A stretch of DNA of 64,000 bases from GCA-2794515 sp033763335 (GTDB lineage: Bacteria > Chloroflexota > Anaerolineae > Aggregatilineales > Phototrophicaceae): contig JANRKU010000051.1 of NCBI GenBank assembly GCA_033763335.1, positions 1 through 64,000 on the forward strand, in the 5' to 3' direction. The notes under the pieces were generated by a model. It saw only the letters and a list, made by a program, of their open reading frames with translations, searched no databases and was not told the DNA's origin. A program made the position numbers and the translations under genes. The first letter of the stretch is position 1; every line of letters begins with the position of its first letter. This document shows positions 1 through 9,809 of the stretch, one piece after another.

Positions 1-663
1 ATCATCATTTGGAATGAACCCAATTTGGCATTTGAATGGGGGTTTGAATCCACAGACCCCGCCCGTTATGTGGAGATGCTCAAAGCCGTATATGCACCGC
101 TCCACCAAGCAAATCCGAATATCACCGTTTTGGCAGGCGCACTCGCCCCTACCCTAGAGCCAGAAGGAAGTCCAAACGGGCTAGATGACCTCCTCTATTT
201 GCAGGGCATGTATGATGCTGGCGCAAAAGAGTATTTCGATGCCCTCGCCATTCACACCTACGGCTTCACCACCCCACCAGACGCACCGCCAGACCCGCGC
301 CAGCTCAATTTTCGGCGGGCAGAATTATTGCGATACATCATGGTAGCAAATGATGATGGCGCTAAACCCGCTTATATCACCGAAAGCGGCTGGAATGATA
401 ATCCGCGTTGGACACAAGCTGTCCGCCCATCACAACGCATTGCCTATACCCTATCGGCATTTGACATCGCCCAAAATTGGGAATGGGCAAAAACATTATG
501 TTTGTGGATTTTTCGGCATCCCACCCCGCGCAATACCCACCGTGATAATTTTACGCTGGTCACACCGTTTTTTCAGAGGAAACCCATTTACTACGCCATA
601 CAAGCCTATGCACGCGGATTTGATGAGGAGGATACCTTATGGCTCAATCCACCAGAAGGGTAA
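1..663 (+). CDS. Glycoside hydrolase-like TIM-barrel protein, C-terminal part
   Basis: The frame is open from the first base, so only the last 220 residues are present and the start lies outside the window. WNEPN at residues 4-8 (putative acid/base Glu6) and a late-strand TESGWND with Glu128 fit the two catalytic glutamates of a clan GH-A type (beta/alpha)8 barrel. This placement rests on motif spacing, not on a family search, and the substrate is unknown. The gene is first in a packed + strand run; its last 25 bases overlap the next start, so the two are probably translationally coupled. With three glycosyltransferases downstream, a role in surface glycan processing is a reasonable inference. 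Confidence 0.7.
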   Translation: MIIWNEPNLAFEWGFESTDPARYVEMLKAVYAPLHQANPNITVLAGALAPTLEPEGSPNGLDDLLYLQGMYDAGAKEYFDALAIHTYGFTTPPDAPPDPRQLNFRRAELLRYIMVANDDGAKPAYITESGWNDNPRWTQAVRPSQRIAYTLSAFDIAQNWEWAKTLCLWIFRHPTPRNTHRDNFTLVTPFFQRKPIYYAIQAYARGFDEEDTLWLNPPEG

Positions 664-1427
664 TCATCGGCGCATTTTTACTGGTGATACTCTTAGCGAT
701 TATCCTACCGATTATCAATCAGCCAGAACAAACACCCGCCTTCCCACATGGTGTTATTCGGATTGCGACTGATACCAGTTATCCGCCCTATTCACAAGAT
801 ATTGGCGGGGAATTGGTAGGCATAGACATCGCCATCGGGGAAAAATTAGGGGAAGCATTGGGGTTGCCCGTGCAATTTGTCCCCACAGGCATTGATGCCC
901 TTTATGATGCGCTCAAAAATGACCGTGTAGACCTCATCATCTCTGCCCTACAACCAGAGGACATCATGAAGTCGAGTGTGCGCTATACCTATGCCTATTT
1001 TGATGATGGCTTGGTGATGGTCAGTGATGCCCAATCGCCGATTAACACATGGGAACAACTTGAAGGGGATAAAATCGCTTACGAATTTGGCTCGTATGCG
1101 GATGAAATCACACGGGCTTGGTCAAGGCGTGTGCGTCCATTTGATAAAATGCCCTATGAATTGCCAGAATATGCGCTGGATGCGGTGCGCTTGGGATTGG
1201 CAAAAGCGGCATTGGTGGATATAACCACGTTGGGGTTATATCTGCGCGACTATCCCGATTGGGATGTGCATGTGGTTTATGTGACCCACAAGCCCTATAC
1301 CATTGGGGTACGTATGGACAGAGAAAAAACTTTCGTCATGACCAATGACATGCTCAAAGAATTATTAGATAATGGCGAGATTGCGCGGATTTTGAATGAG
1401 TGGATGGTCTATGATGATTGGGATTGA
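639..1427 (+). CDS. Extracellular solute-binding protein, family 3 (SBP_bac_3)
   Basis: 262 residues. Residues 8-26 form one hydrophobic segment after two arginines, acting as an uncleaved anchor or signal. From about residue 40 the protein follows the family 3 periplasmic binding fold, with IRIATDTSYPPY opening the first lobe, a GIDIAIGEKL segment, and a closing helix before the stop. Such proteins normally hand amino acids or other small polar ligands to an ABC permease, but no permease or ATPase gene is nearby. It starts inside the glycoside hydrolase gene and overlaps the next glycosyltransferase start. It may therefore be a stand-alone sensor or binding domain linked to glycan metabolism (inference). 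Confidence 0.8.
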   Translation: MAQSTRRVIIGAFLLVILLAIILPIINQPEQTPAFPHGVIRIATDTSYPPYSQDIGGELVGIDIAIGEKLGEALGLPVQFVPTGIDALYDALKNDRVDLIISALQPEDIMKSSVRYTYAYFDDGLVMVSDAQSPINTWEQLEGDKIAYEFGSYADEITRAWSRRVRPFDKMPYELPEYALDAVRLGLAKAALVDITTLGLYLRDYPDWDVHVVYVTHKPYTIGVRMDREKTFVMTNDMLKELLDNGEIARILNEWMVYDDWD

Positions 1428-2499
1428 TGCGCGTTTGTTGGCATATCGTACAGGGGGGATTAGCACCTATATCCGACAAATGACATTGGCGCTAACAAAA
1501 TTTGCCCCACAGGATGCCATTGGCATATTCAACCACCAAAAAGATGCCCATCCGCTATCGGTGCCATTTCGGTCATATCGGCTATTCACCCCGCCCCATC
1601 ATCGCATAGAACGGGTGGCATTGAGCGCGGAATTGCTCCGCCATCGGCTCAAAATTTGGCATAGCCCCGATTTTATCCCCCCCTATCGTGGCGGAAAAAC
1701 CCATGTCATCACCATACATGACCTAACCTTTCTGCATTATCCGCAACACAAAGATGCGGGTGCTGTCCGTTATTATAATGGGCAAATTGTAGAGGCTGTC
1801 CGTCATGCTGACCATATTTTGTCGGTGAGCGAAGCCACCAGACATGACCTCATAACGATGTTAGACGTGCCAGAGGCAAAAATCACCGTTCAACCAAATG
1901 GCATAGATTCGAGTTTTGTGCCTCTTTCTACTGATAAAAAAACAGCGTGGCGCACACGGCTCAAGTTGCCCACCGACTTTATTTTATTCGTGGGGACGCT
2001 TGAGCCACGCAAAAATATCCCCGCCTTGTTGGATGCGTATGAAGCCATGAGCAATCCCCCACCATTGGTCTTAGTCGGACGTATGGGCTGGTTATTTGAG
2101 GAGACATTGGCAAAAATTCATCACCTGCAAGCACAGGGGAAACAAATTATTTTGCGCGATGATATAGATGATGTGGCGCTCCCCGCTGTATATGCCTGTG
2201 CGAGTGTTTTGGTTTTGCCCAGTTTATACGAAGGATTCGGCTTGCCCGCCCTAGAAGCGATGGCATGTGGGACACCTGTGGTTGTGAGCAATAATTCATC
2301 CCTACCAGAAGTCGTTGGGGATGTTGGCTTGCTGATTCATCCACAAGAGCCAGAGACCATTCGCACCGCGCTAGAACGGGCTTTATCAGATAGCACATGG
2401 CGCTCATCTGCCATCCCCAATGGCATTGCGCGTGCAAAAGGGTTCACATGGGAAAATTCGGCAAAAATTGCTTGGTCGGTCTATCAAAATATGCTATAG
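1411..2499 (+). CDS. Glycosyltransferase family 4
   Basis: Retaining GT-B glycosyltransferase of about 362 residues. The start at 1411 (MMIGIDARLL) is preferred over an upstream ATG at 1396 because GT4 proteins begin directly with the first beta strand. GGISTY (residues 15-20) is the N-terminal glycine-rich loop. GTLEPRKN begins the nucleotide-sugar domain, and EGFGLPALE near residues 274-282 is the EX7E motif that binds the donor. It would transfer a sugar from a nucleotide-activated donor to a lipid or glycan acceptor at the cytoplasmic membrane face. It overlaps the preceding gene by 17 bases and sits 8 bases before the next. Donor and acceptor cannot be told from sequence. Confidence 0.9.
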   Translation: MMIGIDARLLAYRTGGISTYIRQMTLALTKFAPQDAIGIFNHQKDAHPLSVPFRSYRLFTPPHHRIERVALSAELLRHRLKIWHSPDFIPPYRGGKTHVITIHDLTFLHYPQHKDAGAVRYYNGQIVEAVRHADHILSVSEATRHDLITMLDVPEAKITVQPNGIDSSFVPLSTDKKTAWRTRLKLPTDFILFVGTLEPRKNIPALLDAYEAMSNPPPLVLVGRMGWLFEETLAKIHHLQAQGKQIILRDDIDDVALPAVYACASVLVLPSLYEGFGLPALEAMACGTPVVVSNNSSLPEVVGDVGLLIHPQEPETIRTALERALSDSTWRSSAIPNGIARAKGFTWENSAKIAWSVYQNML

Positions 2500-2507
2500 T
2501 GACGCAC

Positions 2508-3713
2508 ATGGACATTTTATTCATCACCACATCTGTTCCCTATCCACCCAACACAGGGGGCGCAATCCGCGCTCATGGCATTATTGAAGGATTGCGCCTC
2601 GCAGGGCATTCTATCACCATGCTTTGCTTCCATGAGGGAGACATTCCTTCAAATTTAGGCATGACCATTCATGCTGTCCCGCCACCCCATCGGAGCAAAT
2701 CGGATAGGCTAAAAACAGTGCTATTCACCCGCCAAGCCGATATTGCCAAGCGGTTCTATAGTGATTTATTTGCCAAAAAATTGACTGATTTATTACATCA
2801 GCATCCCTTTGACCTCATCCAATTTGAAGGCATTGAGGTCGTATGTTATTTGCCCCTCGCCAAACACATCCAACCAAGCACCAAATTGGTCTTTGATACC
2901 TTCAACGCCGAATATATGCTCCAACGCAATATTTTTGATATTGACCGCAAGCAAATCAAACGCCTGCCGATGGCGGTCTATTCCTACTTACAAATTGGTC
3001 GTATCAAGCGGTATGAAGGACACATGTGCCAGCTTGCTGATGCGGTGATTGCTGTATCAGAAGAAGATGCGGTGTTTTTGCGCCCCTTATGCGATAAAAA
3101 CAAGGTGCATGTCATTTCTAGCGGGATATGGGTCACGCCCTATTTACAAGCACCCCCGCCAATAGATATGCACCAACCCAATATCGTCTTTACAGGAAAA
3201 ATGGATTATCGCCCCAATGTAGATGCCATGCTATGGTTTGTGGAGGCAATTTTGCCCCTCATCCACGCCCAAATGCCATCTGTTCATTTATATATCGTGG
3301 GGCAACAACCCCATGCACGACTAGAGGGGTTAAAAAGCAATCCGAATATCACCATCACGGGCAAAGTCGAAAGTGTGCTTCCCTATTTATACGGCGCAGG
3401 GGTCTATATCGCCCCGTTGCGAATGGGCAGTGGCACGCGCCTCAAATTGCTCGAAGCAATGGCATGTGGCTGTGCGATTGTCGCTACAACCATCGCCGCC
3501 AGTGGCTTGGGGGATGAGGTAAAATCGGCAATGATATTAGCCGATAGCGCCGAAATAGTGGCAGAAAATATCATCGGGTTGCTCCATCATCCGCAAAAAC
3601 GCGGGGAATTAAGCGCATTTGCGCGGGATTATGTGCGTGGGCGCTATGATTGGTCTGCGATTTTGCCTCATTTGGTGAATGTCTATCGAGAATTGGGATT
3701 ACAGGTGTCATAA
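2508..3713 (+). CDS. Glycosyltransferase family 4
   Basis: 401 residues from ATG 2508 (MDILFITTSVPYPPNTGG), which is the natural start of the first Rossmann strand. The frame is open further upstream, into the previous gene, but that extension has no family features. The N-terminal PNTGGAIR loop and the C-terminal APLRMGSGTRLKLLEAMACG-type donor-binding region (about residues 301-320) identify a GT-B fold GT4 enzyme related to sugar transferases of exopolysaccharide pathways. It shares little with the GT4 just upstream, so the two likely add different residues. Its stop codon overlaps the start of the GT9 gene (TAATG), a strong sign of coupled translation. Confidence 0.88.
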   Translation: MDILFITTSVPYPPNTGGAIRAHGIIEGLRLAGHSITMLCFHEGDIPSNLGMTIHAVPPPHRSKSDRLKTVLFTRQADIAKRFYSDLFAKKLTDLLHQHPFDLIQFEGIEVVCYLPLAKHIQPSTKLVFDTFNAEYMLQRNIFDIDRKQIKRLPMAVYSYLQIGRIKRYEGHMCQLADAVIAVSEEDAVFLRPLCDKNKVHVISSGIWVTPYLQAPPPIDMHQPNIVFTGKMDYRPNVDAMLWFVEAILPLIHAQMPSVHLYIVGQQPHARLEGLKSNPNITITGKVESVLPYLYGAGVYIAPLRMGSGTRLKLLEAMACGCAIVATTIAASGLGDEVKSAMILADSAEIVAENIIGLLHHPQKRGELSAFARDYVRGRYDWSAILPHLVNVYRELGLQVS

Positions 3714-4918
3714 TGGATAAAGAATCAATCGTGCTACGCAACCGCGCCATGACAGAAGCCTTTCATGCCATCCCCATTAAACATCGTGTGCGCCATTGGT
3801 TGTTGCGTGGTGCGCGAATTATCCCCATATTGCGCCAAAAATCACCCGATAAAGAGCGGATTCTGCTCATTCGCCCTGACCATGTGGGCGATATGTTGCT
3901 CACCATTCCCGCCATCCGTGCCTTAAAACAGGCAAAACCCCATGCCGAAATACATGCCCTTGTAGGCGGATGGTCGGCGGGGGTATTGGCAAATATCAGC
4001 GAAATTGACACGGTACTCACGCTCGATTTTCCGGGGTTTACACGCAATGGCAACGGTAGCACAGTATCACCCTATCAATTGGCACTCAAAACTGCCCGCC
4101 AATTGCGAAAAGTGGGCTATACCAGCGCAGTTATTTTACGCCCTGACCATTGGTGGGGGGCATTAGTAACCTATTTAGCGGGGATTCCAGAACGGATTGG
4201 ATACGCCACTCGTGATGTGCGCCTATTCCTCACTCATCCGATTATACACACCCATCGGCACGCCATTCTCCAAAATTTGCGCCTTATAGAGCGTTGGACG
4301 GGTGAAATTCCACACGCAAAAGTGCAATATAGCTACCCGCTAGAAGATGAAGATACACAATTTGTAGATGGGTATTTGGCAGAATGTGGATTCGCGCCAC
4401 AAACCCGTTTATTGTGCATCCATGCGGGTGCAGGGACATGGGTTAAACGATGGGACGAAACCCATTGGGCGCATGTTGCCGATACACTCAGCGAACAACT
4501 CGATTGTACGGTGGTATTCACGGGCGGGGGGCATGAATTGGGCATGATACGAGCCATCACCAACAATATGAAAACAAACCCGTGTGTGATGGCAGGCAAC
4601 ACCGAAATTGGGCAACTCGCGGCGCTTTATGCCCGCGCCTTAGCGGTGATTGGACCTGATAGCGGTCCGTTACACCTCGCCGCCGCCATGAATACCCCAA
4701 CAGTGGCACTTTTTGGTCCCGCAGACCCATTAGAATTTGCGCCATGGGGGTCACGCGAACAGCATTACATCATCACCAGCGATATTGGTTGTCGCCCCTG
4801 TCGGGTATTGGATTGGGGCAACGATTCGCCCGATTTTCACCCCTGTGTGCGTGACATATCGGTGGGGCGCGTCTTAGATGCCACCAGACGCGCCGTTCAA
4901 GCCTCTAATCGGGGATGA
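3713..4918 (+). CDS. Glycosyltransferase family 9 (heptosyltransferase-like)
   Basis: 401 residues. The start at 3713 overlaps the stop of the GT4 gene by one base. The first strand carries RPDHVGDMLLTIPAI near residue 51, the typical GT9 glycine loop, and GPDSGPLHLAAA near residue 314 is the donor-binding signature of ADP-heptose:LPS heptosyltransferase-like proteins. A Cys-rich CRPC...HPC segment lies near the C-terminus. Members in bacteria without lipopolysaccharide are thought to add sugars to other surface glycans, and that is likely here. It ends the operon: its last 14 bases overlap the convergent PPK2 gene. Confidence 0.88.
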   Translation: MDKESIVLRNRAMTEAFHAIPIKHRVRHWLLRGARIIPILRQKSPDKERILLIRPDHVGDMLLTIPAIRALKQAKPHAEIHALVGGWSAGVLANISEIDTVLTLDFPGFTRNGNGSTVSPYQLALKTARQLRKVGYTSAVILRPDHWWGALVTYLAGIPERIGYATRDVRLFLTHPIIHTHRHAILQNLRLIERWTGEIPHAKVQYSYPLEDEDTQFVDGYLAECGFAPQTRLLCIHAGAGTWVKRWDETHWAHVADTLSEQLDCTVVFTGGGHELGMIRAITNNMKTNPCVMAGNTEIGQLAALYARALAVIGPDSGPLHLAAAMNTPTVALFGPADPLEFAPWGSREQHYIITSDIGCRPCRVLDWGNDSPDFHPCVRDISVGRVLDATRRAVQASNRG

Positions 4919-5708
4919 CCACTGTATCTAACCCCGCTTCGGGTTGTGGATATTGTGGGTTCATATCCTCTAGGGTCTCTACGATAATTTTGGTGATGGT
5001 GAGTGTCCGATACCAACGGGTATTCCCCGGTATGATATACCATGGGGCATAATTGGTATTGCAATAAGTGAACACATCTTCAAATGCACCCATATAATCG
5101 TCCCATTGCTTACGCACAGGCAAATCGGCAGTCGAAAATTTCCAGTGTTTGGTGGGGTCATCTAGCCGTTCTTGCAATTGCTTTTTTTGCTCGGCTTTGC
5201 TGATATTCAAATAAAATTTCAAAATTCGCGTGCCACCATCGGCTAAAAGTTGCTCAAAGTGGTTGATGTGGTCATAGCGTTTGCGCCATACGCTTTCTGG
5301 GACGAGACCATTGACCCGCACTACCAACACATCCTCATAATGACTCCGATTGAACACCCCTATCATCCCCTTTTGGGGGGTATTCTGATGCACACGCCAC
5401 AAAAAATCATGCGCGAGTTCAATTTCGGTGGGTTGCTTAAAACTCGTTACCTGTACCCCTTGCGGATTAATCCCCTCAAATACATGGCGGATGGTGCTAT
5501 CTTTACCTGCCGCGTCCATCGCTTGCAAAATAATGAGCAATGATTGTTTATTTTCTGCATAGAGGCGTTCTTGCAACAAAAAAAGACGGTCTCTTAATTT
5601 GTTAAGTTCCGATTCGGCGCTTTTTTTATCACCTTCAGAATATTCGGGGTCATATTTGCCTAATGAGACTGGTTTGCCAATGGGTGGATGAAATGATTTT
5701 TTTGCCAT
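4905..5708 (-). CDS. Polyphosphate kinase 2 family protein
   Basis: 267 residues. The P-loop DAAGKDST (residues 65-72) and the Walker B-like NRSHYEDVL (120-128) are the two hallmark motifs of PPK2. These soluble enzymes move phosphate between polyphosphate and nucleotides. The single-domain length fits polyphosphate:AMP or ADP phosphotransferases, but the subclass cannot be set by eye. An AAAGGG ribosome site lies about 9 bases before the ATG at 5708. The 3' end overlaps the convergent GT9 gene by 14 bases. It is upstream-adjacent to ligA on the same strand but separated by a palindromic repeat, so it is probably a separate unit. Confidence 0.9.
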   Translation of the reverse strand: MAKKSFHPPIGKPVSLGKYDPEYSEGDKKSAESELNKLRDRLFLLQERLYAENKQSLLIILQAMDAAGKDSTIRHVFEGINPQGVQVTSFKQPTEIELAHDFLWRVHQNTPQKGMIGVFNRSHYEDVLVVRVNGLVPESVWRKRYDHINHFEQLLADGGTRILKFYLNISKAEQKKQLQERLDDPTKHWKFSTADLPVRKQWDDYMGAFEDVFTYCNTNYAPWYIIPGNTRWYRTLTITKIIVETLEDMNPQYPQPEAGLDTVVIPD

Positions 5709-5745
5709 AATAAAATCCCTTTGCGTTAGATTATAAGTTATATGT

Positions 5746-5773
5746 GTAAAGGCATAACATGTTATGCCCTTAC
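5746..5773. repeat. Dispersed 28-bp palindromic repeat, copy 1
   Basis: Inside this 28-base unit, GGCATAACATGTTATGCC (5751-5768) is a perfect 18-bp palindrome, framed by GTAAA and CTTAC. It is closely matched by the 28-base copy at 63455-63482 and is related to shorter copies at 11774 and 58029. It lies between ligA and PPK2 and could form a hairpin in RNA. Confidence 0.7.
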
Positions 5774-5782
5774 GGAATCGTG

Positions 5783-7810
5783 TTATTGTATCATGTTCAA
5801 AAATGTGGCTTCGTCAATGATAGGCACACCGAGTTGACTGGCTTTTTCGGCTTTACTCCCCGGAGAATCACCCATCAACACATAACTAGTTTTTTTGCTC
5901 ACACTACTGCTCACTTTTCCACCATGCGCCTCAATGAGTTCTGCGGCTTTTTCGCGGGATAATGTGGGTAATGCCCCTGTGAGGACGAATGTCTTACCTG
6001 TGAGCGAATCGCCCAGTGTCATGCGTTCCCCCGCATCCATATTCACCCCCGCGGCGGTCATTTTTTCGATGAGTCGTTGATGATGAGGGTCATCAAACCA
6101 CGCCACAATATTTTGTGCCAAGACATCACCAATACCGTCTATCTCTTGAATGGTATCGGCGGGGGCATCCATTAATGCGCGGATAGAGCGAAATTTATCT
6201 GCCAGTGATTGTGATACGGTACTGCCCACCCCATCTATCCCCAACGATGCCAATAATTGTGCTAGGGGTCGCCCTTTGGCTTTTTCGATGGATGCCAGCA
6301 GGTTATCCACTTTTTTCTGGGCAAATCCCTCTAGGGTGAGCAGTGGCTCTGCGGATAGGTAAAAAATATCAGCTTCATCGTGAATAAATCCGGCATCTAT
6401 CAGCGCCTTGACTGTTTGCCCACCCATGCCTTCAATATCCATCGCACTGCGTGATACAAAAAACTCAATGCTCCGATACACACGCTCTGGGCAAGTCGGA
6501 TTTGGGCAAAAATGGTCTACCGCCCCTTCTGGTTGGATAATCGGCGTATTGCACACAGGGCAATGGGTGGGTGGCAAAATCGGCGTTTCTGTGCCATCAC
6601 GCAATTCGACTACAGGACCTATCACATAAGGAATCACATCACCAGACCGTTTGATGACCACCCTATCACCCACGCGCACATCCAATTCTGCGATGAATTT
6701 ATAATTGTGCATGGTGGCATTACTCACCGTCACCCCACCCACAAAAACAGGTTCTAGCGATGCCGTTGGCGTGAGTTTGCCTGTACGCCCAACATTGGCA
6801 GTGACACCACGTAATAGGGTGGTCGCTTCTTCTGCGGGGAATTTATAAGCAATTGCCCCGCGTGGGTCTTTGCCCACCACGCCCAATTCAGTCGCAATTT
6901 TGCGGTCATTGACTTTGATGACCAAGCCATCAATCTCAAAATCCAGTGTATCCCGTTTTGCACGCCATGTGGGAATCTGTTGGATAATGTGGGAAAGCGT
7001 GGGATACAAGTGGGATTCTGGTGGGATAAAAAATCCCATATCCCGCATATAATCCAACATTGCTTGTTGGGTTTGTAGCCGAATGGGCGCACCCGACACA
7101 TCATCGGCACTCATCTCCACAATATCATAGAGGTAACAAATCAATGGGCGTGATGCGGTAATGCGCGAATCTTTTTGTTTGAGCGTGCCAGAAGCCGTAT
7201 TACGTGCATTGACATATAACGGCAATCTTGCCTCGCGTTGGCGCTCATTCAGGGCAATAAAATCATGCTTGAGGAATAATATTTCCCCACGTACAGCGAT
7301 ATACCGTGGCGGGGCGATTGTGCCTGTTGCGGGAATTCGTAGCGGAACGGTGCGGATGGTGCGAACATTGGCTGTAACATCATCCCCTACCCTACCATTA
7401 CCGCGTGTTGCCGCTTTGACCAACACCCCATTTTCATAATGAATGACCACTGTTAGCCCATCGAGTTTTGGTTCTAACATATAGTCTAGTTGTGTGCCAG
7501 TTGGCAATAACTTGAGGGTGCGTTCTTCCCATGCCAGTAGGTCATCCTCTGTAAAGCCATTCGCCAAACTCAAAATTGGCGCTGGATGCTCTACTTTTGG
7601 AAAATCTTCTGTGAGGTCACTCCCTGTTCGTTGGGTGGGCGAATCGGGTGTGATGAGGTGGGGATATTCGGCTTCTAATGCCACCAATTCCCGATACAAC
7701 ACATCAAATTCCGCATCAGTAATGGTGGGCGCATTGAGAATATAATAACGGTGACTGTGTTCGTTCAGGATTTGTCGCAGTTCTTGAGCGCGGGTTTCTG
7801 GAGATGTCAT
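5783..7810 (-). CDS. ligA: NAD-dependent DNA ligase LigA
   Basis: 675 residues from ATG 7810 (MTSPETRAQEL); the longer frame to 7840 adds residues not typical of the family. Domains in order: an NAD-binding Ia domain (HSHRYY, YRELVALE); nucleotidyltransferase with the AMP-accepting lysine K115 in EPKLDG; OB fold; a C4 zinc finger (CPVC...C...C) near residues 405-430; helix-hairpin-helix repeats; and a C-terminal BRCT domain beginning at GKTFVLTGAL. All key residues are present and the length is normal. It seals nicks in replication and repair using NAD+. It is transcribed away from the secreted protein gene at 7904. Confidence 0.97.
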   Translation of the reverse strand: MTSPETRAQELRQILNEHSHRYYILNAPTITDAEFDVLYRELVALEAEYPHLITPDSPTQRTGSDLTEDFPKVEHPAPILSLANGFTEDDLLAWEERTLKLLPTGTQLDYMLEPKLDGLTVVIHYENGVLVKAATRGNGRVGDDVTANVRTIRTVPLRIPATGTIAPPRYIAVRGEILFLKHDFIALNERQREARLPLYVNARNTASGTLKQKDSRITASRPLICYLYDIVEMSADDVSGAPIRLQTQQAMLDYMRDMGFFIPPESHLYPTLSHIIQQIPTWRAKRDTLDFEIDGLVIKVNDRKIATELGVVGKDPRGAIAYKFPAEEATTLLRGVTANVGRTGKLTPTASLEPVFVGGVTVSNATMHNYKFIAELDVRVGDRVVIKRSGDVIPYVIGPVVELRDGTETPILPPTHCPVCNTPIIQPEGAVDHFCPNPTCPERVYRSIEFFVSRSAMDIEGMGGQTVKALIDAGFIHDEADIFYLSAEPLLTLEGFAQKKVDNLLASIEKAKGRPLAQLLASLGIDGVGSTVSQSLADKFRSIRALMDAPADTIQEIDGIGDVLAQNIVAWFDDPHHQRLIEKMTAAGVNMDAGERMTLGDSLTGKTFVLTGALPTLSREKAAELIEAHGGKVSSSVSKKTSYVLMGDSPGSKAEKASQLGVPIIDEATFLNMIQ

Positions 7811-7903
7811 GTAATTAAGCCTTTTGCAAAAAAATTGCACGAAATCATAATCTCTATTATAGTCTAAATAAATGGGTACTTATCACCGTAAAGGGTCATT
7901 CTG

Positions 7904-9763
7904 ATGAAAAATTCACCTTTTGTTCTATTTCTCCTGTTTATAGGAGTTATCAGTTTCACACCTATAGTCACAACACCTACCTATGCACAGGGAGATTGTT
8001 TTGCCTCACCTGGAGGGTCACAAGATATTAATACTCGTGGCGGTCCGGGTACAGATTATGCGCGTGTAGATTTTCTCACTGTAAACGACTCAATCATCGT
8101 CACAGGGCAACGTGCAGGAGCAGATGGGTTTGTGTGGTGGCGCACATTTTCTGGTGGTTGGGTACGCTCTGATGTGGTCGTGCTATCTGGCAGTTGTGAC
8201 AGTATTCCAAGTGTTGAGCCTCCCCCAGATTATTGCACCACTCGCACAGAATTGAGTGAACGCCCTGTTTTAAGTGGTGAAGAATTACGACTGGCTACAG
8301 AACGCTTTGTGGTGCATTTTACCCTGGAAGGGAGAGACGCAATTACAGAAGAAGTGGCACAAATCGCCGCCGATACCCTAGAAGAATCGCTCTCCGTTCA
8401 AGTAGATAATATGGGATGGCCCATGACCCCACCCGATTGTGGTGAAGGTGGTGATGAACGGTTTGACCTCTATATTTATCAATTAGAAGCAGGCTATGCT
8501 GGCTTTGCCGTTCCCAACCATATTATTGGGGATAATCCACTCTCATCTGAAGTCGAGCAATATGCCGCCTATGGTCATCTGGAAATTGCCAATGATTTCT
8601 CTTCATCTGCCGACCCCATCGGCTTAATGAAAGCCACTATTGCCCATGAAATTCATCATAATATCCAATTTACCTTCGATGTCGGTGATGCGTTTCGCTC
8701 ATTAGATGAGGCGGGCGCAACATGGATGGAAACACAAGTATTCCCACAAAATCAGGATGCCATGCAATATGTAGATGAATATCTCTATTTTCCAGATTTA
8801 TGTTTGGGATATGACGAAGAAGATAATACCCGCCGTGTTTATGGCGAATGGCTCCTTATTGATTCATTAGTCATGGATTATGGTGCCAATAGCCTCCATG
8901 AGGTCTTTTGGCGCTATCGTGCCGATTATGAAGGCATGGAAACATTTTATTTGGCAATTGAATCATTAGGTGAAGATGCGTCAAACGCGCTTTTCCGTGC
9001 TGGGGTGCGTAATTTATTGCGCTCATACACGCTATCCAGTGAATCTATGTATCGTATTTATGTAGAAGGGATTATCAATGGCATTGGCGACTATGCCCCT
9101 CGCCGTGATGGTATCCAAGAATTGGGCATTGAATATCTAAAAATTAATGATTTAGGGCAATATAACTACAGCCTTTCTGGAAATAACCTGTTCATGGCAA
9201 TTGTTGGCATACGTGGCGCACAAGCCGATATATTCTATATTGGTGAATCTGGCACAGTAGATTTAAGCACCTATGATGATGCCTATGTGATGATACTCAG
9301 CCTCACCCGTCGCGCCGATGATGAGTCATGTCGGTTTGAGAACTGGCAAATTAGCGTCACAGAAGGAACGGGTTCACTGGTCAGCGCCGATGCTGAAGTA
9401 TGGGATGCAACCTTCTTTGAACCACCTGTCCAATCTGTAGGCACAGAACGCTATATCGGCATCATGGACGACACCAGCGATGTGGCAGAATATCGGCTAT
9501 TTTTACAAGCAGGCGATGTGATAAATGTGTATGCAGGGGCGACCAACGGTGGGATTGTGGATATGTATATCTTCTTAGCAGACCCCACCCAAACCACCTT
9601 ATTTGTTGAAGATGATGATAGTGGTGGCGATTTTAATTCATTCTTCACCTATACTGTAGAAACAACAGGTGAGTATATTTTGGCGGCAACACCGATTGTC
9701 ACACTCGATGTTGATTCCGATTTTGAAGTGATAATCGGCATCAATGAGGATATTGGAGGCTAA
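7904..9763 (+). CDS. Secreted SH3-domain protein with HExxH metalloprotease-like motif
   Basis: 619 residues. It has an N-terminal signal peptide (hydrophobic core then a cut near TYAQG), followed by a bacterial SH3 domain (about residues 35-85, ending in GGWVRSDVV). The central region carries HEIHH (248-252), matching the zinc-binding HExxH motif, and a downstream DEAGATWMET that could supply the third ligand, so a zinc peptidase is likely. The C-terminal 100 residues resemble a pre-peptidase C-terminal type beta-sandwich rich in acidic DDD loops. It would act outside the cell; the target is unknown. It is monocistronic, ending in the clear terminator at 9772-9802. Confidence 0.75.
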   Translation: MKNSPFVLFLLFIGVISFTPIVTTPTYAQGDCFASPGGSQDINTRGGPGTDYARVDFLTVNDSIIVTGQRAGADGFVWWRTFSGGWVRSDVVVLSGSCDSIPSVEPPPDYCTTRTELSERPVLSGEELRLATERFVVHFTLEGRDAITEEVAQIAADTLEESLSVQVDNMGWPMTPPDCGEGGDERFDLYIYQLEAGYAGFAVPNHIIGDNPLSSEVEQYAAYGHLEIANDFSSSADPIGLMKATIAHEIHHNIQFTFDVGDAFRSLDEAGATWMETQVFPQNQDAMQYVDEYLYFPDLCLGYDEEDNTRRVYGEWLLIDSLVMDYGANSLHEVFWRYRADYEGMETFYLAIESLGEDASNALFRAGVRNLLRSYTLSSESMYRIYVEGIINGIGDYAPRRDGIQELGIEYLKINDLGQYNYSLSGNNLFMAIVGIRGAQADIFYIGESGTVDLSTYDDAYVMILSLTRRADDESCRFENWQISVTEGTGSLVSADAEVWDATFFEPPVQSVGTERYIGIMDDTSDVAEYRLFLQAGDVINVYAGATNGGIVDMYIFLADPTQTTLFVEDDDSGGDFNSFFTYTVETTGEYILAATPIVTLDVDSDFEVIIGINEDIGG

Positions 9764-9771
9764 TAACCAAC

Positions 9772-9802
9772 AAAACAGGCAACTTGTGTGGTTGCCTGTT
9801 TT
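9772..9802. terminator. Bidirectional rho-independent terminator
   Basis: A 12-bp perfect stem (AAAACAGGCAAC / GTTGCCTGTTTT) with a 7-base loop is followed by a T-rich tail. It lies between the convergent genes ending at 9763 (+) and 9810 (-) and can serve both. Confidence 0.85.
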
Positions 9803-9809
9803 TATTTTC

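Noticed and set aside
7840..7903. Strong promoter between ligA and the secreted protein
   Set aside because: Several AT-rich boxes exist but none with a good -35/-10 pair and spacing.
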